63,328 nt of DNA, taken from assembly GCA_030592645.1 (NCBI GenBank), contig JAUVIR010000006.1:1-63328 (forward strand), in the 5' to 3' direction. Shown one piece after another: positions 29,324-35,329 of the stretch. Below the pieces are notes generated by a model. It ran no database searches. It had not been told where the DNA came from and saw only the letters and a list, made by a program, of their open reading frames with translations. The translations under genes and the position numbers were made by a program. How positions within the stretch are numbered: position 1 is the stretch's first letter; every line of letters begins with the position of its first letter. The DNA is from Candidatus Fermentibacterota bacterium (lineage in GTDB: Bacteria > Fermentibacterota > Fermentibacteria > Fermentibacterales > JCC-6).

Positions 29324-29734
29324 GTGCCAAAAGGAGTTAAGGCTAAGGGCAGTAAGAAAGCCACTAAAAAGAAGTCATTGAAAGTAACGGATGTTCATGG
29401 TATAGCTCATGTGAAATCCTCGTTCAATAACACCATGATAACAATAACTGATAGAAACGGTAATGTTATCACCTGGGCAAGCGGAGGAACCACCGGAGTT
29501 AAAGGAACTAGAAAAGGAACCGCATTCGCTTCCGGGCAGGCAGCGGTTCAGGCGGCTGAGAAGGCAATGGAAGCGGGATTGAAGAAAGTCGAGATCTGGG
29601 TCAGAGGACCCGGGTCAGGACGTGAAGCCGCAGTCAGAGCTCTACAGTCAACCAATCTTGAGGTAACAGCAATAAAGGACCAAACCAGAATACCGCATAA
29701 CGGATGTCGTCCATCGAAGCGCCGGCGCGGCTAG
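29324..29734 (+). CDS. rpsK: 30S ribosomal protein S11
   Basis: S11 is a platform protein near the E site. It starts at GTG 29324, with TAGGAGGCGG upstream, and encodes 136 residues. The signature region [13 protein letters not shown] is present as [13 protein letters not shown], along with [20 protein letters not shown] and [13 protein letters not shown]. In most bacteria rpsD (S4) comes next; here rpoA follows directly. Confidence 0.95.
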   Translation: MPKGVKAKGSKKATKKKSLKVTDVHGIAHVKSSFNNTMITITDRNGNVITWASGGTTGVKGTRKGTAFASGQAAVQAAEKAMEAGLKKVEIWVRGPGSGREAAVRALQSTNLEVTAIKDQTRIPHNGCRPSKRRRG

Positions 29735-29767
29735 TATGAATTTATAGTCCTCTAGGGGCTTAACACA

Positions 29768-29791
29768 CCCGGGTGATAACCCGGGAGGAGG
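29768..29791 (+). promoter_or_regulatory. Hairpin overlapping the rpoA ribosome-binding site
   Basis: A perfect 7-bp stem CCCGGGT (29768-29774) with ACCCGGG (29779-29785) and tetraloop GATA ends inside the run GGAGGAGG (29784-29791) that serves rpoA. Folding would partly mask the ribosome site. It occupies the place where rpsD is normally found. S4 represses the alpha operon translationally in E. coli, but this hairpin is at a different site, so any ligand is unknown. Confidence 0.5.
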
Positions 29792-29796
29792 ATCAG

Positions 29797-30747
29797 ATGT
29801 TATATAAGAGTCTATATCTTCCGGATATGATCAAATGGGAGGAAGATTCTCTCTCCGATACATTCGGCAGACTTGAGATTACCCCACTGGAAAGAGGTTT
29901 CGGACGGACACTGGGTAATGCTCTCAGAAGAGTGCTCCTCTCTTTGCTTGAGGGTTTTGCGCCCGTCTCTCTTTCAATCGAAGGAGCTGAACATCAGTTT
30001 TCCACGATTCCCGGTGTTGTTCAGGATGTAACCGAACTGGTTCTCAATGTAAAATCTCTGATTATCAATCTCCAGGGAGAGAATAAGGGTATCATCAGGC
30101 TGAACGTTGCTGGAAAAGGACAATACACAGCCAAAGACCTTACCTCTGACAAGCATGTGAGAATTGTCAACAAGGATCAGGAATTAGCGCAGATGGACGA
30201 AACCGGAAAGCTATCCATGGAGATAATTGTTGAGAAAGGGAAAGGCTACATTCCTGCCGATGAATGGAGTATTCACGGAAAGGAAGAGAAGGCCGGAACT
30301 ATCCTTCTGGATTCATGGTTCTGTCCTGTCAAAAAGGTCAACTTCCAGGTGAAGAGCGCCAGGGTCGGAGACAGAACCGATTACGACCATCTTATTATGG
30401 ATATATCGACCGATGGCAGTATCGAACCCAAGGAAGCAGTGAATGAAGCCTGCGAGGTAATCATTGAGCATCTTCAAATGATACCAGCCGGCCTGGAACC
30501 GGAAGAAAAACCGGATCAAATTTGTGAGGAAAAGGACAGCCGGAACGATTTCCTGTCCTTTGCAGTTGATGATACTGATATTCCTACCAGGATAGCCAAT
30601 GTCCTGAAATCGGCAGGAATTCAGACTGTAAGTGATCTGATTGAAACCAAGAATGCGGATATTCTGAAGATCGGCGGCTTCGGCCCCTCTTCACTGGATA
30701 CCGTAAACGAGGTTCTCAAAAAGCAGAATTTAGCAATAGACGACTGA
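29797..30747 (+). CDS. rpoA: DNA-directed RNA polymerase subunit alpha
   Basis: Alpha nucleates polymerase assembly and its C-terminal domain contacts UP elements and activators. ATG 29797 (MLYKSLYLPDMIKW) follows GGAGGAGG by 5 bases; an upstream in-frame start at 29773 would include the hairpin. The 316 residues have the N-terminal signature EITPLERGFGRTLGNALRRVLL and a C-terminal helix-hairpin domain (IPTRIANVLKSAGIQTVSDL). Confidence 0.96.
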   Translation: MLYKSLYLPDMIKWEEDSLSDTFGRLEITPLERGFGRTLGNALRRVLLSLLEGFAPVSLSIEGAEHQFSTIPGVVQDVTELVLNVKSLIINLQGENKGIIRLNVAGKGQYTAKDLTSDKHVRIVNKDQELAQMDETGKLSMEIIVEKGKGYIPADEWSIHGKEEKAGTILLDSWFCPVKKVNFQVKSARVGDRTDYDHLIMDISTDGSIEPKEAVNEACEVIIEHLQMIPAGLEPEEKPDQICEEKDSRNDFLSFAVDDTDIPTRIANVLKSAGIQTVSDLIETKNADILKIGGFGPSSLDTVNEVLKKQNLAIDD

Positions 30748-30771
30748 CAACCAGTCGCCGGGAGAACTGAC

Positions 30772-31155
30772 ATGCGTCACAGAAAAAAGATCGCCAAGCT
30801 GGGAAGGAAACCCGAAGCCAGAAGAAGAATGCTTCGTAATCTGGTTACCTCTCTGATAATGGAGGAGAGAATCACGACCAGCCAGGCACGTGCAAAAGCC
30901 GCTCGAAGTGCTGCTGAGAAGATAATAACAAAGGGCAGAAAAGATTCAGTCCATGCGAGAAGACAGGTAGCGAAATACGTTTACGGAAGTAAAGTGGTTC
31001 AGAAGGTTTTCAACGAGCTGGGACCGCGCTACGCAGACCGTAATGGTGGATACACACGTATTCTCAAACTTGGCCCGAGAAGGGGCGATGCTGCTGAAGC
31101 ATGCATTCTTGAACTGGTTGATTCGCCTGTTGAGTTCTCTTCAGACAGCAAGTAG
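30772..31155 (+). CDS. rplQ: 50S ribosomal protein L17
   Basis: L17 sits near the exit tunnel. The 127 residues start MRHRKKIAKLGRKPEARRRM and contain NLVTSLIMEERITTSQARAK and the end GPRRGDAAEACILELV. It closes the alpha operon. pfkA starts 16 bases later without a terminator, so it may share the transcript. Confidence 0.95.
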   Translation: MRHRKKIAKLGRKPEARRRMLRNLVTSLIMEERITTSQARAKAARSAAEKIITKGRKDSVHARRQVAKYVYGSKVVQKVFNELGPRYADRNGGYTRILKLGPRRGDAAEACILELVDSPVEFSSDSK

Positions 31156-31171
31156 CGTTTGCGGTAGTAGC

Positions 31172-32137
31172 TTGAAAAAAATAGCCGTTCTGACCAGCGG
31201 GGGTGATGCCCCCGGGATGAACGCCTGCATAAGGGCCACGGTAAGGAGAGCTCTTAACCGTGGCCTTTGTATATCCGGCGCCAGAAAAGGGTATGAAGGC
31301 CTGATAGATAACGACTTCATAAGCATTGAATCCTCAGACGTCAGCAATATCATTCAGCGCGGAGGAACCATACTGCATACTGCAAGAAGCGAGAGATTCC
31401 TTACCGCAGATGGACGCTGCAAAGCCGCAGCGAATTTAAAAAAGAATAAAGTAGAAGGCCTTGTAGTAATAGGCGGAGACGGCAGTTTCAGAGGAGCGGA
31501 TGCTCTTGCAACCGAATATTCGATACCTGTTGTAGGTGTACCTGCAACCATAGATAACGATTTATGGGGTACCGACCTGACAATCGGGTTCGACACAGCG
31601 GTGAATACCGCTCTTGATGCGATAGACAAAGTGAGGGATACCGCTGCTGCCCACGACAGGCTCTTCATAGTAGAGGTCATGGGAAGGTCCGCCGGATTCA
31701 TAGCCCTTGAGGTTGGCGTGGGAGCCGGCGCTGAAGCCGTTCTGATTCCTGAAACCCCGACTGATCTTGAGAAGATCTGCGCAAAAGTCAGGGATAGGGT
31801 GTCCAGAGGAAGAACCTCGAATATTCTTGTAGTCGCCGAGGGTGACGAAGCGGGGAACGCTTTTGAGATTGCGCGGAAGATCGAGAATATGTCCGGTCTG
31901 AAAAGCAGGATCACCGTCCTGGGGCATGTTCAGCGTGGAGGGTCACCTACAACAACTGATCGCGTCCTGGCTTCCAAATTGGGCTGGGCTGCGGTCGATG
32001 CGCTTCTGGATGGAGCATGGCCCTGTATGGTTGGTGAGGTCAACAGCGAAATAACACATATACCGATGAGGGATTCCTGGACAAGGCGCAAGCAGCTGGA
32101 CCCCCTGCTGATAACCCTTTCGGAAAACTTAACATAA
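31172..32137 (+). CDS. pfkA: 6-phosphofructokinase
   Basis: It phosphorylates fructose 6-phosphate to the 1,6-bisphosphate. TTG 31172 gives MKKIAVLTSGGDAPGMN, the family start; the longer frame from 31043 lies inside rplQ. The 321 residues match bacterial ATP-PFK. GGDGS (not GGDDT) suggests ATP as donor, but the next determinant reads PATIDND, Ala where ATP enzymes have Gly and PPi enzymes Lys. MGRSAG and GHVQRGGSPTTTDR complete the active site. The ribosome site is weak. Its stop codon lies within a REP-like repeat. Confidence 0.9.
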   Translation: MKKIAVLTSGGDAPGMNACIRATVRRALNRGLCISGARKGYEGLIDNDFISIESSDVSNIIQRGGTILHTARSERFLTADGRCKAAANLKKNKVEGLVVIGGDGSFRGADALATEYSIPVVGVPATIDNDLWGTDLTIGFDTAVNTALDAIDKVRDTAAAHDRLFIVEVMGRSAGFIALEVGVGAGAEAVLIPETPTDLEKICAKVRDRVSRGRTSNILVVAEGDEAGNAFEIARKIENMSGLKSRITVLGHVQRGGSPTTTDRVLASKLGWAAVDALLDGAWPCMVGEVNSEITHIPMRDSWTRRKQLDPLLITLSENLT

Positions 32138-32183
32138 GGGGTCAGGCACCAAAACTTAACATTCTTAGCATAAGGGGTCAGGC
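32133..32183 (+). repeat. Two copies of a CATAAGGGGTCAGGC repeat
   Basis: The 15-mer CATAAGGGGTCAGGC occurs at 32133-32147 and again at 32169-32183, 36 bases apart in the same orientation. The first copy contains the pfkA stop codon and the second abuts the end of the converging small gene at 32192. The core GGGTCAGGC recurs as an inverted pair at 33116-33141. This looks like a REP-type extragenic repeat family. No mobile transposase gene is in the window. Confidence 0.65.
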
Positions 32184-32191
32184 TTGACGCC

Positions 32192-32371
32192 TTATTTTCT
32201 ATCTTCTATCAGTTTTGTTAAGGATCTATCCCAGGTTTTCTCCGCTTCGGGAGAGAACATACATCCTGTGAATTCTCCCAGTCTTCTGTGATATGCGATA
32301 CACTCCCTGCAGTTTCCGTGCCTCGGACATCCGGGATACGTGCATGGGCAGTTCTCATTTCTGTCGGTCAC
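32192..32371 (-). CDS. Small Cys-rich protein, DUF6485-like
   Basis: A 59-residue protein with motif CPCTYPGCPRHGNCRECIAYH near the N-terminus, followed by one further Cys. The pattern matches small Cys-rich proteins annotated as DUF6485; function is unknown, and metal binding is an inference. On the minus strand AAAGGAG lies about 10 bases before GTG 32371, which is why this start is preferred to an earlier in-frame GTG at 32380 that overlaps the site. It converges with pfkA across repeats and diverges from gph. Confidence 0.7.
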   Translation of the reverse strand: MTDRNENCPCTYPGCPRHGNCRECIAYHRRLGEFTGCMFSPEAEKTWDRSLTKLIEDRK

Positions 32372-32470
32372 TATGTTCACTCCTTTGATTCCGCAATTTC
32401 ATTATGCTAACAACTTCTGAATACTATACATACCCGATGTATACAGTTTTTATTGAAAGAGGACAATGAC

Positions 32471-33130
32471 ATGATTGAAGCGGTGATATTCGATCTGGAC
32501 GGGACGCTTCTCTACACGCTGGAGGATATCTGCGATGTAGTGAACAGTGTCCTGAAATCAAATGAAATGCCCGGTAAATCCATAGATGATGTGAAGCATG
32601 CTGTAGGACGCGGGATTGAAGAGCTTGTCCGGGAGGTAATACCCGCAGACAGTGTGACAGATGAATCCGTGGAGAAACTTTCGGATCAGATAAGAAAGCT
32701 CTACCTTGAGCAGGGGTCTGCAAAGACCCGGCCCTATCCGGGGATAACCGAACTGCTGGAAAGGCTCCATTCTGAGTGTGTACCGATGGCAGTTCTCACA
32801 AACAAGCATCAGCTTTCCGCGGAAAAACAGGTTGAGAAGTACTTCGGAGGGATCAGCTTCGCTGCTGTCAGTGGTGACAGGGAGGGTTATCCGCTGAAAC
32901 CTTCTCCCGAAGCGGTCAAACCGGTACTTGAAAAGCTTGGAGTCCTGCCGGGAAATACTCTGATGGTCGGTGATAGTGATGTGGATATGATCACAGCTGC
33001 GAACGCCGGAATGATTGCCGTAGGAGTTTCATGGGGATTCAGGGATACATCCCTTCTGCTGGATCATGGCGCTGAATTTATTATTGAACGTCCTATGGAG
33101 ATAATCAACATCTTAGGGTCAGGCCTTTAA
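32471..33130 (+). CDS. gph: HAD-family phosphatase, phosphoglycolate phosphatase-like
   Basis: A haloacid dehalogenase-type hydrolase of 219 residues. Motif I FDLDGTLL (~8-15), motif II TNK and motif III GDSDVDM give the catalytic Asp pair, Lys and metal Asp residues. The helical cap between motifs I and II fits the Gph/PGMB group, so the likely substrate is 2-phosphoglycolate or a similar phosphomonoester. ATG 32471 starts the conserved core; an upstream TTG at 32453 is possible. The last codons (GSGL, stop) lie inside a REP-like palindrome, suggesting that the repeat reshaped the C-terminus. Confidence 0.85.
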   Translation: MIEAVIFDLDGTLLYTLEDICDVVNSVLKSNEMPGKSIDDVKHAVGRGIEELVREVIPADSVTDESVEKLSDQIRKLYLEQGSAKTRPYPGITELLERLHSECVPMAVLTNKHQLSAEKQVEKYFGGISFAAVSGDREGYPLKPSPEAVKPVLEKLGVLPGNTLMVGDSDVDMITAANAGMIAVGVSWGFRDTSLLLDHGAEFIIERPMEIINILGSGL

Positions 33131-33149
33131 AAGCCTGACCCCAGATGTT
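33107..33149. repeat. REP-like palindrome (GGGTCAGGC inverted pair)
   Basis: AACATCT-TA-GGGTCAGGC (33107-33124) pairs with GCCTGACCC-C-AGATGTT (33133-33149) around the loop CTTTAAAA. The 9-bp inner and 7-bp outer stems are perfect, separated by a small asymmetric bulge. It spans the gph stop codon and lies 12 bases from the converging gene at 33162. It shares its core with the repeats at 32133-32183. It may act as a bidirectional RNA-stabilising or terminating hairpin, though there is no T-tract. Confidence 0.75.
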
Positions 33150-33161
33150 AAACCGGTTCTT

Positions 33162-33872
33162 CTATAGTCCGATATAGGTTCCAAGTTTGAAGAAAGGACC
33201 GGAGAAATCCAGTTCGTAGTCGTCCGCTTCTTCATCACTGATTTTCACGCTGTTCATTCTGTATCCGCCCTCAAGACCGAACATGAGGGGCAGACAGCCC
33301 AATTTGAAAGTTGACTCCTGATCCAGCCTGACAGAAGCCACAAAACCGAGCCCGCTTCCGGTTCCTGAAGTTGCCGTATTCGGAGAATCAAGCTTTCGTG
33401 AGGCAAATGTATATACCGGACCTGCTCCTGCGGATATCGACAATCCCGGTGTCCGGGTCAGGACATAGTAAGCTTGAGCTTCCAGGTTAATTGCCTGGTC
33501 GTTCAATTCGATTACATCTTCCTCACCGCTGCCGGAAAACAGGCCAAGGGTAAAAATAACCATAAAGAGATTCTGCATGGCGCTGTAGCCTTCGGAGTAG
33601 CCTCCAGTGAAATTTGTGCCTCCGAAACTCCCTCTGATCCTGAATTTTTCGCTTAGGTCTCCTAGAACCTCGACAGACCCTCCCCAGGATACGCTGCCGA
33701 GTTCAAAATCCAGTCCCGCTGCCGTGTTCATGTCAGCGAAATCCTTTTCAGTCTGCATGGATGGAAAAGAACCCATGAATGTGAAACCAATCCTGAATCC
33801 GGGAGAAAATGAATCGTTACCGCCATCGTACGGTTGTCCGATTGTGCATAGAAGCAGCATTAACAGCGTCAT
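33162..33872 (-). CDS. Predicted outer-membrane beta-barrel protein
   Basis: A 236-residue protein not assigned to a named family. It opens with a short hydrophobic signal-like segment (TLLMLLLCTIG), then alternating amphipathic strands rich in Gly and aromatic residues (FRIGFTFMGSF, SWGGSVEVLG, GLSISAGAGPVYTF) and ends FFKLGTYIGL, consistent with a small outer-membrane barrel. Its start overlaps the stop of the upstream lipoprotein gene by 4 bases, so the two are coupled. Confidence 0.65.
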   Translation of the reverse strand: MTLLMLLLCTIGQPYDGGNDSFSPGFRIGFTFMGSFPSMQTEKDFADMNTAAGLDFELGSVSWGGSVEVLGDLSEKFRIRGSFGGTNFTGGYSEGYSAMQNLFMVIFTLGLFSGSGEEDVIELNDQAINLEAQAYYVLTRTPGLSISAGAGPVYTFASRKLDSPNTATSGTGSGLGFVASVRLDQESTFKLGCLPLMFGLEGGYRMNSVKISDEEADDYELDFSGPFFKLGTYIGL

Positions 33873-34201
33873 TTGTGCACCTCGTACATCTTTGTCTCGA
33901 TTATGTCGTCGTCCAGTATTATCCTTATGTAATAGAGTCCGTCAGGCACCCGGACAGCACTTTCGTCAAGAAGATCCCATGACGATGAATGGCTTCCGGA
34001 GGGCTGTGTGCTATCCGCCTGAAGAGTTCGGATGTTGTTCATGTAGCAGTTCAGAACGAACAGATCAACTACACCATCATTTGGAAGATCGTATGTAAAA
34101 GTGAATTCATCAGTTACCTGTTCGAACGGATAGGTGCTGTCATTGCAGCCTGCGGTAGTCAGCAGCAGAGCAGGCAGTAGAAACAGTAGAATTTTCCCCA
34201 T
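33869..34201 (-). CDS. Predicted lipoprotein with FlgD-like Ig tail
   Basis: A 110-residue protein with a signal peptide and lipobox (LLTTAGC, Cys ~19). The body is a single domain ending VRVPDGLYYIRIILDDDIIETKMYEV, which resembles the FlgD/T9SS-tail Ig-like fold (VPxGxYxVRL...). It lies directly upstream of the predicted barrel protein with ATGA overlap, suggesting a shared envelope function. It diverges from the amidase gene at 34269. Confidence 0.65.
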   Translation of the reverse strand: MGKILLFLLPALLLTTAGCNDSTYPFEQVTDEFTFTYDLPNDGVVDLFVLNCYMNNIRTLQADSTQPSGSHSSSWDLLDESAVRVPDGLYYIRIILDDDIIETKMYEVHK

Positions 34202-34268
34202 TATTTCCCCTCATGTTAAGTACATTTCATTGACACCTGACTATAATATGCACAAAGGATGGTATTTT

Positions 34269-34802
34269 ATGCAATCATGTGCTCATTGGCTGCGAAGCAA
34301 TCTGAGTGATCTTCCTGACATCAGCGATGAAGAGATGAATGCGGCTGGAGAAAGGCCTTCGGAAGACCTCTACGCAAGGCTGGATAAGGTTACTTCGCTG
34401 GTCGTTCATCATTCGGCAACTGCAACAGGAAATGCCAGGGTTTTCAGGGCTCTTCACAGGGCTGTTAATGGCTGGGCTGATATAGGATACCATTTTGTAA
34501 TAGGTAACGGCACGCTCTCCGCGGATGGGGAGATAGAGCCTGGAAGGCCCCTCTGGGCTGTGGGAGCTCATGCCAGAGAGCATAACAGTGATTCCATCGG
34601 GATCTGCCTGGTCGGGAATTTCTGTCAAACATCGCCAACCCGGAAACAAATGGCCTCACTGACCGATCTGCTTACAAAACTGCTGGAGGATTTCTCTCTT
34701 ACCAGATCGGAGATATTGCTTCACAGAGATGTGCCCGGCTGCAGGACAGAATGCCCAGGAGACAACCTTACCGAAAAGGAAATTACCGGCGCACTTTCTT
34801 AG
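34269..34802 (+). CDS. N-acetylmuramoyl-L-alanine amidase, T7-lysozyme/PGRP type
   Basis: A 177-residue single-domain amidase_2/PGRP protein. Zinc ligands of the T7-lysozyme pattern are visible: VVHHSAT, HRDVPG and the Cys of TECPGD, plus the IGYHFVI substrate-groove segment. ATG 34269 follows AAAGGATGG. No signal peptide is seen, so a cytoplasmic or recycling role, or an unusual export route, must be considered. A TATAAT box (34242-34247) just upstream suggests its own promoter. Confidence 0.85.
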   Translation: MQSCAHWLRSNLSDLPDISDEEMNAAGERPSEDLYARLDKVTSLVVHHSATATGNARVFRALHRAVNGWADIGYHFVIGNGTLSADGEIEPGRPLWAVGAHAREHNSDSIGICLVGNFCQTSPTRKQMASLTDLLTKLLEDFSLTRSEILLHRDVPGCRTECPGDNLTEKEITGALS

Positions 34803-34881
34803 AGTTCCTGTACCCTCTCGGGGCTTGCCAGTCAGCTTTCTGTTTTGTATATCTCCGTACTCTGGAAAGGATTCACTGAAT

Positions 34882-35106
34882 ATGATTGCTATTTTAACTA
34901 TTGTACATTTTGTTATCTGCGTTCTACTTGTTGCTGTCGTGCTGCTGCAGAAATCCAAAGGAGACGGGCTTTCCGGCGCTTTTGGCGGCGGCGGTGCTCT
35001 GACGGCTTCATTTGGAAACCGCGGTGCTGCAACCATGTTGTCAAAGGCAACATCGGTTTTTGCTGTGCTGTTTATGGCCACCTCATTTATTCTGGCGATA
35101 TTCTAG
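34882..35106 (+). CDS. secG: Preprotein translocase subunit SecG
   Basis: A 74-residue SecG with two hydrophobic spans (~3-22 and ~55-73) and the conserved cytoplasmic loop LLQKSKGDGLSGAFGGGG. AAAGGATTCACTGAAT precedes ATG 34882; the earlier open frame is not family sequence. As in many bacteria secG is followed by a tRNA-Leu gene 15 bases on. Confidence 0.92.
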   Translation: MIAILTIVHFVICVLLVAVVLLQKSKGDGLSGAFGGGGALTASFGNRGAATMLSKATSVFAVLFMATSFILAIF

Positions 35107-35120
35107 TATCTGAAATCAGT

Positions 35121-35207
35121 GCCGGGGTGGTGGAATTGGCAGACACGCTAGGTTAAGGACCTAGTGGGCAATAGCCTGTACGGGTTCAAGTCCCGTCCCC
35201 GGTACCA
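35121..35207 (+). tRNA. tRNA-Leu(AAG)
   Basis: A type II tRNA with a long variable arm (GGGC/GCCT). The acceptor GCCGGGG pairs with CCCCGGT (G-U at 1-72), then A73 and encoded CCA. The anticodon stem CTAGG/CCTAG encloses loop TTAAGGA, with T33 and G37 in place, so the anticodon is AAG (35155-35157). The sequence resembles E. coli tRNA-Leu(GAG) with G34 changed to A. A34 in bacteria is normally confined to tRNA-Arg(ACG). Confidence 0.9.
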
Positions 35208-35209
35208 TT

Positions 35210-35254
35210 AGGGACGGAGGTAATTGGAAAATCCAATTACCTCCGTCCCTTTTT
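35210..35254 (+). terminator. Perfect 18-bp hairpin with T-tract after tRNA-Leu
   Basis: AGGGACGGAGGTAATTGG (35210-35227) and its exact complement (35233-35250) enclose loop AAAAT and run into TTTTT. It would work as an intrinsic terminator for secG-tRNA-Leu. The perfect, long, GC-plus-AT stem also resembles inserted palindromic repeats of the GGGACGGAGGT type, so it could be a REP element acting as a terminator. Confidence 0.85.
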
Positions 35255-35329
35255 AGTTATGAGAGACACCTTAACACATTTCTTCCCCAGGTTGTTTCAT
35301 GCCGCTGTTTTATCCATATTTAATATTCA

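Noticed and set aside
31043-31171. N-terminal extension of the phosphofructokinase frame
   Set aside because: It lies within rplQ and the family N-terminus begins at TTG 31172.
33930-33960. GTCAGGCACC in the lipoprotein gene as another REP copy
   Set aside because: It shares only a few core bases, lacks GGGG before TCAGGC and is within coding sequence.
34230-34247. TTGACA followed by TATAAT upstream of the amidase
   Set aside because: The spacer is only 6 bp, so they cannot be one promoter; only the TATAAT was kept as a possible -10.
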